In this document: one piece after another, positions 21,130 through 33,315 of the stretch | Layout of the letters: each line of letters begins with the position of its first letter | How positions within the stretch are numbered: the stretch's first letter is position 1 | Source: Orientallactaga sibirica | Taxonomy: Eukaryota; Chordata; Mammalia; Rodentia; Dipodidae | Assembly: GCA_036365145.1 (NCBI GenBank) | Contig: JAEOAD010000015.1 | Coordinates: forward strand, 39,261,501-39,325,500 | DNA: 64,000 nucleotides | Reading direction: 5' to 3' | Program-made: the position numbers and the translations under genes | Notes under the pieces: generated by a model | Databases searched by the model: none | What the model saw: only the letters and a program-made list of their open reading frames with translations | What the model was told of the DNA's origin: nothing

Positions 21130-23594
21130 TTTTCTTCCCTTTTAAACTGCCCGGCTCTCCGCAGCACTCTCTGAACCCTAGACTGATTTCTTACCATTTT
21201 TTTTTCGCACCTCCGAGAGATGAAGGTGTGCGGGGGGACATTTTCTTATTATTGTCATCAATTGTTGGGGCCTGTGGGGCAACAGACTTCAGCTGCCTCC
21301 ACCCAGGTAGGGAGGGAGCCCAAGGGAGCCGTTCAGATGGGAAGTCCTGTTTTATGTCCTAGGGCCCTAAATGAGACAATAGGGGTCCTGTGCACCCAGA
21401 GATGGGGGCGGAGTCCCTGGTGGAGCCCCTCCAGTCTGGAAGGTGAAGCAGGTAGGATTCTGTCATACAAATCCTGCAAATCCATCCTCCTTGCATTCCA
21501 GTTTCTTAGCTCCTAACAGGTTAGCTACTAAGAAAACCAAATACCTTCTCTTCTTCCTTGTTCTTTCACATCTGGAACCTCCTCTGGTCTGCCAGCTGGA
21601 CATTTCTGGTTTCTAGCTGACCAAGTCCTCAGCTATAATTGTGTCTGGCCTTCTCCACTCACTGGGAAACTAGGGTCTGTGTCATGGGGCTGGGGTCTCA
21701 GGAGTCCTAGCAGACTCTTGTACATCTCTCTTCTTTTTCCCACTTCTGTGATTTCTTTCTTTTCTTGATCCAGAACATCAACCATTCATAGATACCAAAC
21801 AAGAACTCAAATAAAATCTCCCCTCTCTCTTTCTCTCTCTCCCCCCCCCCACACACACCAACTGATCCAGAAGAATATGCCAGTTCTCCTGTAAGCAGTA
21901 GTTATGGCCATTATCTCATCTACCTGGCCATCATCAGATATGAATTCTGCCTAACTTAGTTTTTCCTCTCCAGAGGAAAAAAAATCTAAGTGATATGTCT
22001 TTTACTTAAACATAATACCTGGGAATAACCTAATCTTGGCAAAAGAAATCTTGTAGCTGAAAAGTGCCTTGAGAGCAAGCAACTCTCTGGCTTGGGTGCA
22101 TATATGCACACATGGACATATTCACCCTAAAGTGAAAAGAAACAAAATCAAACTCATCAAACTTCAAGCAATGAAATGTCACCAAAGCAGCCAGCCAGAG
22201 ACCATTATCCCAGTTCTAGCAGACATTTTTCGCTTTTCTGACTGGACTATTTGAGAAAATGGTGGAAAGGTGGCTCGCTATGTTTGATCTCCCTTGACCC
22301 CTTAGTCTTTCTGCAAGATGGAGAAGTGGGCCCCTGGCCTCTGACAGAGGGAATGTGCTCACCATATATATACCTCTAAGTCTTCTCTCTCCTTTAGTGA
22401 GAATGGAGAGAGGAATCCCCACTCCTGTCCTCTTTCCACAAAGGCCTCTGACCTACACCATCTCCTGTCTTCCTATTATTTCCAGCTGTGGGATTTTAAC
22501 TGAAGAGAGTCTCTAGGCCCGCATCTTCAAGTTCCCAGCATCTATCTTCTTCCTTGTCACTTGATTCCCAACCCTTGCCCTTAACACGTGTGGTTTTTTT
22601 TGTGAAAGTTGAACTGCCTCTTCCATATTTCTTTCTATAACCTCAGTATCACACACAGAGAAAAGATCAACCATCTTTGCTCCACCCAAAAGCATCACCC
22701 TCACCCATCATATTTGCAAGCCTGGCTGAGAGCGCCAGGCACAAGGTAGAAAGCTGAAGGTCCAATGTGTTCAATGTGGAATATTCCAAACGGAGCAAAG
22801 GGCTTGCTCTCCGGCAGTAGCTTCCAGCTGTGAGCATGGGCCAGCAGAGTGAACCCCTCCTCGCTGGTTGTACACTAGCTATCTTGGGCTGGAGGAGGGT
22901 GAAGTTTCTAGTTCAATTTAGAGAGTCCCTAAATAAAGCCTTCCACTCAGTCAGCAGCATATGGGACTAGGGTTCTAAAAACCCTACAAGTGCATGGCCA
23001 AAGAAAAACCCCTCTCCTCTGAGGGACAGTGACTGGGAGTCACAAGCACATGTTCATAACCACACATAGAAATAGAAACACAGATATCTCTGAAATACAA
23101 TTCACGTACAAAAAAGTCAAAAAGCAAGATAAGCACAAAAGCAAGCCAAGAGCTCCACAAAGGCCCCCGACACAAAAACATGCAGAATATGCTCCAAGAG
23201 ATGTATTCATTAATCATTTATCTTGTACTCAGTCAGAATACTGCTCAATTGCATTTAACACCCACATCTGCCTGGGCCATGCTAAAAACTAAACTAGAAG
23301 GAGGTGAGACTCTTCAGGTGTTTGAATCAGAAGTCCTCTGCCCAAATCCAGGCAAAACCCTTCCTAGAACCAGAGTGAAAACGAAAGTGCTGAAGTGATC
23401 ACAGGCTTCCAGAGACCTAGCCCCACCAGCAGCAGAAGGCCAGCACAACCCCAGGGCCCTCCACTCTCCCACAAGCTCAAAGCCTCCTTTGCTGTCCTAA
23501 TGCTTCCTCAGCCCCCCTCGGTGGGGAGCTTGAGGTCTTCTGGGAGAACCTTGACAAGAATGAAGGAGTATAGGCAAGCAGACCAAGCTGGTGA
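21130..23594. other. Unique, SINE-free sequence below the FOXD2 3' end
   Basis: Contains (CT)n followed by C10 and (AC)n at 21822-21859. No coding signal. Confidence 0.45.
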
Positions 23595-24686
23595 CTGCTG
23601 ACGTTCACATACATTTATTCAATTGACACCAATGGGAATGGAGGGGGGAGACAGATTTTTCTTTTCTTCCAACACAAACCATTGGAGGATTTCACAGAGC
23701 CTCCCCCAAGTGGAGAAGTCTAAATCAATGCACACCAGTGGACAGAGAATGCAGAGGGCAGCCAGCTACACAGATATTTACACATAATTACTGATGCCCT
23801 GCCACAGCTCTGTGCCCTTGCCCACCCAACTCCCACCTCTCAAATCCCTGACCCAGACCCTCCTCTCCCACCCAAACTCATTGCCTTTAACTACAATAAA
23901 TATCACAGAGCCTGGGGCAACACAGAAGGCCAAGTGGGCTGTGGGCCCTGGATGGCTATCCCCAGGACTAGGGCACGGAGGAAAAGTTCCTTTTGAAGTA
24001 CCCAAACACCAGAAAGAAAGGATTTTCCTCAGGGGAGTGTGCTCTGTGGTTTCTGCAAGAAAATGTGGAGACCTCTGTTTCACCTCTCCCTTCAGCTTCC
24101 CCTGCGGAGACACTGCTTTAGGCTTAGAGGGAGGTAACTTCCTTGGAGAACAGTAAAACGGAAGAAAAAAAAAAAGAGTTGAATTTTTCTCTTAAGCACA
24201 GAGCGGATAATAGATGTCTTTAAATTATAATATTGGACAGCAGGGTCTCAAAGTTGAGGAAGCAGAGAGGGGGAAGAGGAAGAAAAGGAGCCTTCTCAGC
24301 GTCGTGGGTGTTTCTGGTGGGATCTACAGGGTCCAAGCAGGCATATTTCCGCAACAGCATTCTTCCTGGGCTGTGAATGGAGCAGAGGCAGGGAAAAGCG
24401 AAGGTTTCCCCCGCACCCCCTTTCTCTCTTTCTGCTCACGCTGGAATGGGATCTCGGCTTCGGACCTCTTTGCGTAGACCCCGGGGTCTAGCTCTGAGCG
24501 AAGGAGCCCGCTTCGACCCAACTCTCGGCGACATTCTGAGCGTGGAGTCTGAAGTGCGTGGTCACTGCGCGCCGCCCCAGGACTGGAGACTCTTCATAAA
24601 TAGACTCCCTGAATTCCGCTGGGACCCGAGGAGCTCCCCGGAGAGGCTGAGGAGTGAGGGCCTATCTGGCCCTGAGCCCGCTGCAG
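23595..24686 (-). other. FOXD2: FOXD2 3' untranslated region (predicted)
   Basis: The segment between the FOXD2 stop codon and the first good minus-strand poly(A) signal is about 1.09 kb, similar to the human FOXD2 3' UTR as I recall it. It is free of SINEs, moderately AT-rich (for example 24170-24240) and has no significant ORF on the minus strand. The end is inferred from the poly(A) signal. Confidence 0.6.
23614..23619 (-). terminator. FOXD2 poly(A) signal AATAAA
   Basis: The plus strand reads TTTATT, giving a canonical AATAAA on the minus strand within GAATAAATGT. It is the first canonical hexamer downstream of the FOXD2 stop. A TG-rich stretch (TGTATGTGAACG) partly overlaps and follows it, as in cleavage regions. 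Confidence 0.6.
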
Positions 24687-26186
24687 TCAAAAGTGGCAGC
24701 CACTGAGGCCAGCGACTTTGCTGGCAAACGGGGGCCCCGAGGACAGGAGTGCGTCCCCCGGGTGTGAGAGGCGGATGTGACCAGCGACCGGAGCCAGGGC
24801 CGGGGCAGTCAGCATGGCTAGGACCTGGGCTTGGCTCCCAGCACCCGCGGCTGCCGCGAAAGGCGATCCCGGGGAGCCATCGCCGCCCCCCGGGGGTGCT
24901 GCCCCGCCACCACCGTGGCCCATGATGTGGTCTATGGAGAAGGAAGGCCTCTGCCCTGCCCCTGGGCCCCCGCCGCCCGCACCGCCGCCAGCGTCCGTCT
25001 TGAGGCCCTGGCGCAGGAGGGCGGTGGACAGACTGGCCGCTGTGCCAGCTGCAGGAGGGCTCAGGGACGCGGGGTAGAAAGCCTTGGCACAGCCCAGTTC
25101 GGTACCTAGGAAGGCCGGCAGGCCTGCGGGGCCCGGGCCCGACCCCGGGGCGGGCGCAGGAGCCGGTGCTGACGCTGCGCCCGCGAACACGGAGGCCGTC
25201 GGAGGTCCGGGTGGAGGTGCTGCGGCGGCCCGGGCCGGGGGGACTGACAGCTGGCAGGGCGCGGCGGCCGCCGCGGCGAAAGCAAAGGCGTGCGGGTGCG
25301 GGTGCGGGTGCGGGGCGGGCCCCGGCGGGGGGGCGCCGTAGGCCGGGAGCGCCAGCCCGTAGCCGTAGCCGTAAGCGCCGTAGGCGGTGAAGCCCGGGAG
25401 GAAGGCGCCCGGGTCCCCGGCGGCCGCGGCCCCGCCGCGCAGGAGCAGCTCCGGGTGGGGATGCGCGTGAGGATGCGGCGGCGGGAGCGGCTGCCTCTTG
25501 AAGCGCTTGCGGCGCCGCAGGAAGCTGCCGTTGTCGAACATGTCGGCCGACTCCGGGTCCAGCGTCCAGTAGTTGCCTTTGCCCGGGTTGCCCGGCTCGC
25601 GGGGGATCTTGACGAAGCAGTCGTTGAGCGAGAGGTTGTGGCGGATGCTGTTCTGCCAGGCGGGGAACTTCTCCCGGTAGTAGGGGAAGCGGCCGCTGAT
25701 GAACTCGCAGATCTCGCTCAGCGTCAGCCGCTTCTTGGGACTCTGCAGGATGGCCATGGTGATGAGCGCGATGTACGAGTAGGGCGGCTTCACCAGCGGG
25801 CTCCTCGTCGTGGTCGTCGTCCCACCCGACGGCGGTCCGGGTCCCGGTCCCGGCCCCGGCGCTCCCCGGGCCACTGCCGCGCCGGGTCCCGGGCTTCCCG
25901 CCGCCGCGGCCGCCGCCCCCCGGGGCACTAGAGCTCGGGGCTCGCTGTCCGAGCAGCCTCCCGACTCCTCCTCATCCTCCGCTACGTCTGCCTCGGCTTC
26001 CTCCGGGGGAGGCTCGTGGCCGTGGGGGAGCACGTCCCGGGGGGCGCGGGGCCCCGAGCGGGCTGGGAGCTCCCCCCCACCGCTGCCGCCGCCGCCCACC
26101 ACGTCTATATCTGCGTCGGCCTCGGACAGCGCGGCCGGGGAGCTCTCGGAGGACATGATCTCGCAGCAGCAGCTGCCCAGGGTCAT
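24687..26186 (-). CDS. FOXD2: Forkhead box protein D2 (single exon, complete)
   Basis: This is a 499-codon intronless ORF on the minus strand. It starts [17 protein letters not shown] and ends VAGLSGCHF, both as in mammalian FOXD2 (about 495 aa). An acidic N-terminal segment lies at residues 61-75, and poly-Ala and Gly-Pro tracts at 90-120. The forkhead DNA-binding domain spans about 131-231, with recognition helix [15 protein letters not shown] (177-191) and a basic end RRRKRFKR (224-231). His-Pro repeats lie at 237-245 and 292-299, and poly-Ala at 304-309. FSIDHIMG (416-423) looks like an engrailed-homology-1 motif, which in FoxD proteins recruits Groucho/TLE corepressors. The start has a good context (GCACCATGA). 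The protein is a nuclear regulator of mesenchymal development, including kidney. A Thr run at 123-127 is longer than in the human protein as I remember it. Identification is very secure. Confidence 0.98.
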   Translation of the reverse strand: MTLGSCCCEIMSSESSPAALSEADADIDVVGGGGSGGGELPARSGPRAPRDVLPHGHEPPPEEAEADVAEDEEESGGCSDSEPRALVPRGAAAAAAGSPGPGAAVARGAPGPGPGPGPPSGGTTTTTRSPLVKPPYSYIALITMAILQSPKKRLTLSEICEFISGRFPYYREKFPAWQNSIRHNLSLNDCFVKIPREPGNPGKGNYWTLDPESADMFDNGSFLRRRKRFKRQPLPPPHPHAHPHPELLLRGGAAAAGDPGAFLPGFTAYGAYGYGYGLALPAYGAPPPGPAPHPHPHPHAFAFAAAAAAPCQLSVPPARAAAAPPPGPPTASVFAGAASAPAPAPAPGSGPGPAGLPAFLGTELGCAKAFYPASLSPPAAGTAASLSTALLRQGLKTDAGGGAGGGGPGAGQRPSFSIDHIMGHGGGGAAPPGGGDGSPGSPFAAAAGAGSQAQVLAMLTAPALAPVAGHIRLSHPGDALLSSGPPFASKVAGLSGCHF

Positions 26187-27170
26187 GGTGCCGCCGCCGC
26201 CACCGCCACCTCCGCCGCCGCCACTCTCCGGCTCCGCTCCGGCCGCGGCTCGGGCTCGGCCGCGCTTGCCTCTGGGGTGAGTGTGTTTTGCGCGCGGGCG
26301 GGGAGGGGGCGGGAGACCGAGGCGGACAGGGAGGGGTGTCCCCCCAGCTCCGCAGCGCCCCCTGGTGCTCGGACTGTCACGCGCTCACCCTGCAGAGCGC
26401 ACCCCACGGGTGGCTTCCTCTCCAGCCCCGGGACTTGTATCCCCTGGGGTGCCAGCGGAAGGAACCGAGACCACCTCTCTTACCTAGTCCGATCTGGGTC
26501 CCTAGTCCCCTAAGGGTGGAAGTGGGGTTTCCCTCCTGCCTAGCGGTCGCCCAAGGCGGAAGGATCGCGGGCCCGGGGCGGAGCTCCCTGGTCTGGGTGT
26601 GGCGGGGAGGAAGGGGGCGGGCGGAGGTCCTCGGCGCCCGCGGCCCCCCGCAGGAACAGACTGCAGCCGCGCTGGCGGGAGCGGGGATCGAGTGGCCGGA
26701 GGCGGGTCATCCTTTCCCTCGCAAGTCCCGCAAACCCTTAGGTCTCTGGAGCCACTGTCTTCGCTGCGCTCAGCCCCGGGAAGTTGGGAGCCAGCTGGAG
26801 CGAGTGGAAATGGCTCCTCGCCACCATCCTCCTCCCCAAGGCGGCGCCTGGGCCGCCCGGGCAGAAGCACCGGTGGACCGCGGGTGAGAGCCGAGACACC
26901 GGACCAACGCCGCGGAAGAAGGCCCGCCAGAGCCCAAGTGGCTTCCGGCCCGAAGTGGAGAGTGATCGCGAGGACCAAATTTGGCATCCGCAGAGTTCGG
27001 CCTCAGAGAGGTGAGAATTTCCCGCTGCGCCCTCTTTCCTTCCATCCAAGACCCGGGCCCGGCCAGCATCCCGGTGGAGATCTGGGCAGTGCGCTCCGGC
27101 GCCGGCTGCCCTCCCTGCGCCCGCGCCCACAGCTCCGAGTTTGCCTGACTGCGACTCATTTTGTCTCAGC
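24690..27170. promoter_or_regulatory. CpG island spanning the FOXD2 CDS and promoter
   Basis: This block is very GC- and CpG-rich. It covers the whole FOXD2 coding region and about 1 kb upstream of the start codon, and fades near 27.17 kb. No clear TATA box is seen, which fits a dispersed CpG-island promoter. A run of GGC/GGT triplets (26187-26222) sits directly before the start codon. The transcription start cannot be placed from sequence alone. Confidence 0.8.
26354..26367 (-). promoter_or_regulatory. CTCF-type motif about 170 bp upstream of the FOXD2 start codon
   Basis: The minus strand reads CACCAGGGGGCGCT, matching the CTCF core consensus CCASYAGRKGGCRS at all positions except the first C, which is G here (GCACCAGGGGGCGC). 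Its orientation points away from FOXE3, toward lower coordinates. Confidence 0.55.
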
Positions 27171-27784
27171 ATTTTAGTCTCAGACTCCCTCTTGTTCTCT
27201 GAATCTCTGCGTTTCCTGAGGAAATTGTTTTTTTTTTTTTCCTGAATGTCTGGGCATCCCTTTCTCAGCTCCCCACTCTGAACTTTGAGATCTCAGACAT
27301 GCAGCGGGACTTCCACGGAGGCCTCCCCCAGTGAACCTATCCTCACAGAACGTTGGTTCAGTACGTTCTGTCTGCCACCCGAGTTCCTGCCCATCTTCTT
27401 AGACCTCTCTTCCCTACCCTTCCACCAAGATCCAGAAACAACTGTGCAGCTCACACTGGGCCCATTTCCACCTCTAGGACAAGGAAGGTTTGGATGCTGG
27501 ATGTGGAGAACTGGGCCCCTTATCTGGGCCGCTTTCCCCACAGCGCCGCTCAGTGGCCAAAGCTCCGGTACTGGAGGACAGAGTCCCGGCCGGCCGCACG
27601 TTTACAGTCACTAGGTTTTGTGAGCCCCATTGCGTATTTTCCCTTCCAAGCCTCAGTTTCCTGGTCTGCTTAGACTTTCAGAGGCGTGTCCCCAGAGTCA
27701 AGCTGCTGGGTTCCAATCTTGGTTTCACTACTTACCAGCTCTGTTACTTGGGTGAATTTCTTCAACTCTTTTGGCCTGTTTTGC
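27171..27784. other. FOXD2 upstream flank with MIR relic
   Basis: 27690-27784 is a plus-strand MIR (TACTTACCAGCTCTGTTACTT). In human, the divergent non-coding RNA FOXD2-AS1 starts in this general position. I cannot confirm a counterpart from sequence. Confidence 0.4.
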
Positions 27785-27945
27785 CTCAAACCAAGCATGG
27801 TGGCTCACAACGTACTGCCAGCCCTAGGGGTGCTTAAGCAGGAGGATTGTGGCAAGTTTTAGGCCAGCCTAGTCTGCATAGCGAGTGAGCCCAGGCCAAT
27901 CTGGGCTACAGAGTAAGACCCTGTCCAAAACAAAACAACTTAAGA
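27785..27945 (+). mobile_element. Old B1-type SINE
   Basis: CAAGCATGGTGGCTCACAAC to CAGAGTAAGACCCTGTCC; strongly diverged. Confidence 0.65.
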
Positions 27946-28647
27946 CAATTTTTTAAAGAAATGCCTTATGATTAATATGTAAAAGTAGCCATATTATAGA
28001 CCACTGATGGGCAGAGTATTGAACTTTGCACATTCTAGGGGCCCTGTTCGGTGGTAGGAAAGGGATTAGGGCCAATGTGGTCTCCGGTCTGGATTTCAAG
28101 CCCTGGCCTAAGGGAACTGCTAACTAATGAGCACCACCTCTGGTCACAACTCTGACCCCCGCCCCCACTAGACTGGCTCTGGAGGCAGGGTAGGCGGGAA
28201 ATTACAACCTCAGTGGGCTGAATTTCAGCAGAATGTATGCAAGGGTAGATTACTTCTTTTGTCTTAGCAGCCTCCACCAATGGAAGTATCTAAGTGAATC
28301 CAACTCTCCCATTCCACAGAAAGGGCTGTAGAGGCTCACACATCCTGGATTCTGCAACAAGATAGAGCAAAATGGAGAATTAAGACTGTCAGAGCTTTCC
28401 ATTCTCCCAAACTAAGAGCAAAGAGGGTGGAAATCAGGTGTAGCTGCTCATACCCAGTAAAATCAAAGCCTGCATGCCCCATCTGAGTTTCTGACTAAGG
28501 AGACCCACTTGGCTGCTGGGTGTGCACAAATAGTGTCCTTGGAAAAGAAGAGAAGAGATCTGGGCCTCAACGCAGGAGCAGTAAATTGTACAGAGACTAG
28601 AGGCCCTAGAACTGGAATTTCCTGGCTTGGTAGGATCCTTCAAAAAG
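27946..28647. other. Intergenic, nothing recognised
   Basis: Unique sequence between two B1 copies. Confidence 0.4.
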
Positions 28648-28804
28648 ACCAGGCATGGTGTCGCACACCTTTAGATCCAGCCCATGGGAGACAGAGGTAG
28701 GAGGATCACTGTGAGTTTGAGGCCTCCCTGAGACTACATAGTGAATTCCAGGTCAGCCTGGGCTAGAGAGAGACCCTACCTCAAAAAATAAAAATAAATA
28801 TACA
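28648..28804 (+). mobile_element. B1-type SINE
   Basis: GACCAGGCATGGTGTCGCAC to an AAAAATAAAAATAAA tail. Confidence 0.9.
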
Positions 28805-29959
28805 AATTAAAAAGACTCAGTCTTGTGAGTAGCTTCTTACATGGGTCCAGACAAACACTTACGGAGGGTTGCTGCTTTTAATGCCTTATCTGGTAACATG
28901 CCTCAAGCTTACACGTTGCTACATGGAGTGATCCCCCCACACACACACCTTTCTCTGGACTCCACTCAGATACTCCGCACTACTCACCACATCCTGACTC
29001 CAGTCCAGCTCAGCTCTACTAGTTTCTCAATAAATGGAGAGAAACACAGTGTTGGCATCTCTACCTCATTTCATCTTCTGAATGTCTTCATTTCAAAGCT
29101 ACTAACAAGTAGCTTTCTCTTACCAATGCTCTCCTGATTTCCCAGGCTCTAGCCTTGTGCCCCACTTCAGGGTGGGACTGACTGAGGCATTTGCTGTCCA
29201 GGCCCCCTCTAACCCCCATTTAATGCTTCAAGTAAGACACAGCAAGCTGCTGCTGCTAGCTCCTGCCACTCCCAGCTGCACGTTCACTGGGACTGAGACT
29301 CAAGTTGAGAAAAGCAGTTTCTGTAGGGCAGGGGTGGGCACCACCTTAAAGAATCATCTAGGCTCCATACAATTTTACAGAAATGGAAATGGAGGGCCAG
29401 GTCAACATGTTAGGGACCCTATCTTGAAGTGCTGCCAAGGCACCCAGTCCCAGGACTCATCTGCTTATCCATGTAACTGCTTCTCTGACAGGGCTTTTTT
29501 TCTCTTGACCTAAGAGGATGTTTCTTTTAGTCTCTCAACCCATCCAAGGCTCTGGGCCAATGTGTTTTAAACAGTGCCAAGGGTAGGGGGACTAGAAGCT
29601 GGGAGAAAGGAGACCCCAGAATTTAAATTTCTTTAGTTGTCTTTGATTCTGCGGTGGCCCTGGCCTTCCCCACCTTTGGGCTCAACTTCTCAGCATTTTC
29701 TGTTGTACCTTTGCCCAACCTGAGTCTGTTGCTCCTATAGCAAAAATCTGAACACATCCCAAAAGCCTCATCTGGGGCACTTGTGCTTACAGCGACCCTT
29801 AAGGAGCCTGCCTTGGTTTCAAAGTTTCTGGTCGTATCTAGCCTCCTCCAGCTGCCCCACTGCCCAGTGTTCTCCTTCAAGCCACACAGAACTATTGGAA
29901 GGAAGTGCTGGGGGAAGAGGGCATGCCTACTCAGGGTCTTCATTTTAAAATGGTTTTAG
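28805..29959. other. Unique intergenic sequence
   Basis: No supported gene. It contains only short frames, including a 118-codon one at 29157-29513 with no known domain. Confidence 0.4.
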
Positions 29960-29996
29960 GGGCTGGAGAGATGGCTCAGTGAAGGCGCTTGCCTAA
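29960..29996 (+). mobile_element. DIP-type SINE, 5' fragment
   Basis: GGGCTGGAGAGATGGCTCAG then AAGGCGCTTGCCT; only the A-box part remains. Confidence 0.7.
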
Positions 29997-32261
29997 AATA
30001 GTTTTATATCCCCGGCAGAAGTTATGGAAGTTATGTGTTTATTGAGACGTGTATGTTGCTCCCAGTCCCTTCTTATGGCCTCTACTCAGAGGCCATTCTG
30101 AGGATCCCGGATCTGGAAAGGGACAGCCCTTTGGCGATTTTGTGGATATAATTAAGTCAGCAGGGAAAAACTTGTGAAGAGTGGAGTTGCTAGCGGAGGA
30201 GTTTGTCCCAAGTCTCCAGTGGAATAGTTGTATGTGGTCTTAGACCTAGAGCTCATAGTGCGCCCAGGCCTGCTTTCTGGCACAGAGGGGCCTCTAAAGG
30301 ATGTCTGAGCTGGACACCTCATACTCAGACTTCTCTAATTTTATTCATCAAACTGGCCAGCTTGGAGAAAGCTGGAAGGTGGATGCTAGCCTCCTCACCA
30401 CAGGCCTTACAACACTCGACCCAGATCTAAGTTGGCTTTAGAGTGTTGGACTGTTGGAGATGAAGATTCCAGATCCTGTTACTCCCCCTGTCCCCCAGAG
30501 GAGGACTTGATGCAGCTGTGGCAGAAGAGACATCAGGCACATAGATGGCAGAGCCCTACTGTGTGCACAGCGATTCTCTCAGCCCATCGGCCCACCACCC
30601 CCAGCCAGGGGCCTCTGCTGAAGCCCACAGCTCAGCCTGGCAAAGTTCTGGAGAGGGTATGAATTTCTCTCTCTCTCCTTCCACTACGCCTCTGACTGCA
30701 TGGTAAGGGGCTTGCCAGAGCATCCGTGGCCCTCTGTGGCAGCTGGGACCAGAGCGAGCTAATTCTGTAGGTTCAGATTCGTGGGAAAAGGGTTTGCTTT
30801 CAAGTAGAGGGACAAAACTGCGGTACTCCCAACCACCAGGCGGTGGCTGGGACTCCTCAGATCCGCAGAGCTTGTGGTGACCGCCTGCTGGAGAACAGGC
30901 CCCACTTGCTAGAGAGCGAACAGGGGGCAGCGAAGTCCAGAATGCTGCGGCAGGAGTTTCAGGTCTATATACACCCTGGTGAGTTCGATGGTGGCTGGAT
31001 ACCAGAATCTTTCTGTCTATACTTATCTGTGTATATCACCCCTCTGGGCTATGGTGGATCTGGGTGCCAGGGTCCCTGCTCATCCCCTACCCACCTCACG
31101 CCCTGCGCCTACAAATCTTCCTGCAGAGTCTGAGCGGCTGAGACTTGCCCTGGAACCCCGAACCTGCTCCTGACTGGGAAGGACAGTGTGCCAGTGTGTC
31201 TGTCTAGGGACTGCCTGGGAGAGGAATGTGGAGGGCGGAAATCAGTCTCTGCTTCAAAGGGACCTGCAAGGTTGGGGGATGGCGCAACCTCCGTCATAGC
31301 CACTGGTTCAAGGCACTTGGGAAACGGGTTGGGCTTCCCGGACCCAGAAAACTGGATTGGGCGGGGGCGGTGCCTAGCCTTAGGGACCTAGTTCCCCTAT
31401 GCCCCACGAGTGTCATGTATGTCCTTTTAAATCTATATCTATCTAGTGTGGCTGGGGAATGGATAGGTCGCCGCGTGGGCGGGAAAATAATGAGGAGTCC
31501 GGTGTCTGGTGGATGTATGCAGGCATAGCGGCAGAAACCTTGAGAAGCCGAGGGACTGCGGCGGGAACCAGGGCCTAGTGGTGCAGACTCCAGGGATGCA
31601 TTCCAGGGAAACAGTGACCTCTGCAGGAGCCTCGCGTCCTCGCAGAGCCAGGACTGCCACATAAGGTTTAAGAGAACAGACATCAACCTTCTAAACTACC
31701 TCATCCCATCCCTTTGGCAGTCACCTGAGGATCCAGATCCACCAAACCCCACTTTTTGCTCATATTGGCCCCCTTTTACAGCCCATACCATGCTTCAGGT
31801 CCCTCCGAATCCAGCCTGCCTCCTCCTGAAAGAAGTTTTCAACCCGTTCTCCCTGTTCTGCTCTGAGCTGGTCAGACCATAAGGCTCTGGACCCTGACTC
31901 CAGCACTCTCTCACCTGGGTGCTGTCTGTCTGCTTCCTGCCCCAGCCTTCTCTAAAGACGCCTTGAAACAACCCACCCACGCTTCTCCAGTCATTCTAAC
32001 TATGCTCTTTTCCTCTCCCTTCTCCTTGGTAAAGACTAAAATCCCAAACTTGGTGGTAGGTTTTTCTTTTCTTTCTTTCTTTTTTAAATTCCCAATATGC
32101 TTATTACAAGACAATATATACTTATTTTAAAAAAGATAATGCAAGAATATAACTGCCTAGACCTCAAGAATTATGCAGTGCTTCAGCAGTGAAGGAAACT
32201 TTATGAGAGTTGCTCTTCTCTCCATGAGGAAACTTTAAAATATTTGACCCAAAGAAATGGG
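29997..32261. other. Unique intergenic sequence
   Basis: Mostly SINE-free. A GGGCGGGGGCGG stretch near 31357 and GTGGGCGGGAAAA near 31475 are GC-box or E2F-like. No gene supported. Confidence 0.4.
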
Positions 32262-32394
32262 AAATGAAAGGGTGCTCACTCCAGAGCCTCCTGCCATTGC
32301 AAAGTGACATTGCATCTGGATACTGGGGAATCAAACCCATATGATCAGGCTTTGCCAGCAAGGCCTTTTATCACTGAGCCAGCTCTCCAGCCCC
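32262..32394 (-). mobile_element. DIP-type SINE, old
   Basis: GGGGAATCAAACCCATATGA and CTGAGCCAGCTCTCCAGCCC; the tail is lost. Confidence 0.75.
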
Positions 32395-32559
32395 ATGACA
32401 AAACTTTAAAAACACATAGAGCCCTGTATCCACAATGAATTTAAACCCAGTTTGTATGCACTGGGTCTTTGACTAAAAGTTACCTGTGGACCTGTGATTT
32501 GTGCTAATGTCCATTACCTCAGCATTTTAGTGGGTCCTGCCCCAAGTGGTCTATTATAT

Positions 32560-32695
32560 CATGCTCATTTCTCACATAGGGAAATTGAAACCTAGAGAGG
32601 GATTAGTTGCCTGATGCCACACAGCAGATTGGTAGTAGAGTGGAATTAGACTCTGGTTATCTGGTTTCCCAGCTGAGGTTCTCCCCCATTGCACC
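32560..32695 (-). mobile_element. MIR SINE relic
   Basis: GGGAAATTGAAACCTAGAGA, TTGCCTGATGCCACACAGC, TGGAATTAGACTCTGG. Confidence 0.75.
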
Positions 32696-33315
32696 TTAGA
32701 TGGAAAGCAAGTAATGTGGGGAAGGGGTCATTCTTCTAAGGGAGATCTTGATGGGAAAGCTTTTACATTGGAATAAAGGAAATTCAGAGGGAACTGGAGA
32801 GGGAGAATCACAACTCCAAGGTGGAACTATAAAGAAAGCAGGAAAGGTATAATTTTGCTGGGAGGTCAGACTTTTCCCTCCCTTTCCCCAGCCTCACAGA
32901 TAAAGCTACTTTGGAGGGCTCTAAATTTCCGGACTTGGCTGGATGTCTTATGTAAGCAGATGGGTGGGTCTGAAGACTGGGAGCAGCCTCAACTCAGGCA
33001 AATACTGCCATCCAACCACTAGCTAGCCCTCTTTTCCAAGGAAGGGAGAAGCTGAGATCTGTCCTGCTAACCCACACTTAAGTGGACCCCAGATCCACAG
33101 GAAGCCTCCTGGGGTAGAAAAGGCAGTGTGATTTGCAGGTGACTAGCTCTAGGTCCCAGGGATACCTGCCCATCAGCCTGAAGCAACCTGATACTACCTA
33201 CTTGTCCCATCTCACTTCCAATCTTTCCCCTCCACTCAACCCGATTTACTCTTACCTGTTCACTTTCTGCTTGACTCGCTCCTCTTGGTCTTCTTTGGTC
33301 CATTTCAAAAGTTAG
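32696..33315. other. Unique intergenic sequence
   Basis: No repeat or coding signal. Candidate conserved non-coding DNA by its lack of repeats only. Confidence 0.35.

Noticed and set aside
25290..25931. 213-codon plus-strand ORF inside FOXD2
   Set aside because: Antisense shadow of FOXD2 with low-complexity composition.
26288..27177. Overlapping 144-199 codon ORFs upstream of FOXD2
   Set aside because: Several frames on both strands are open at once in the CpG island; none shows a domain or codon signal.
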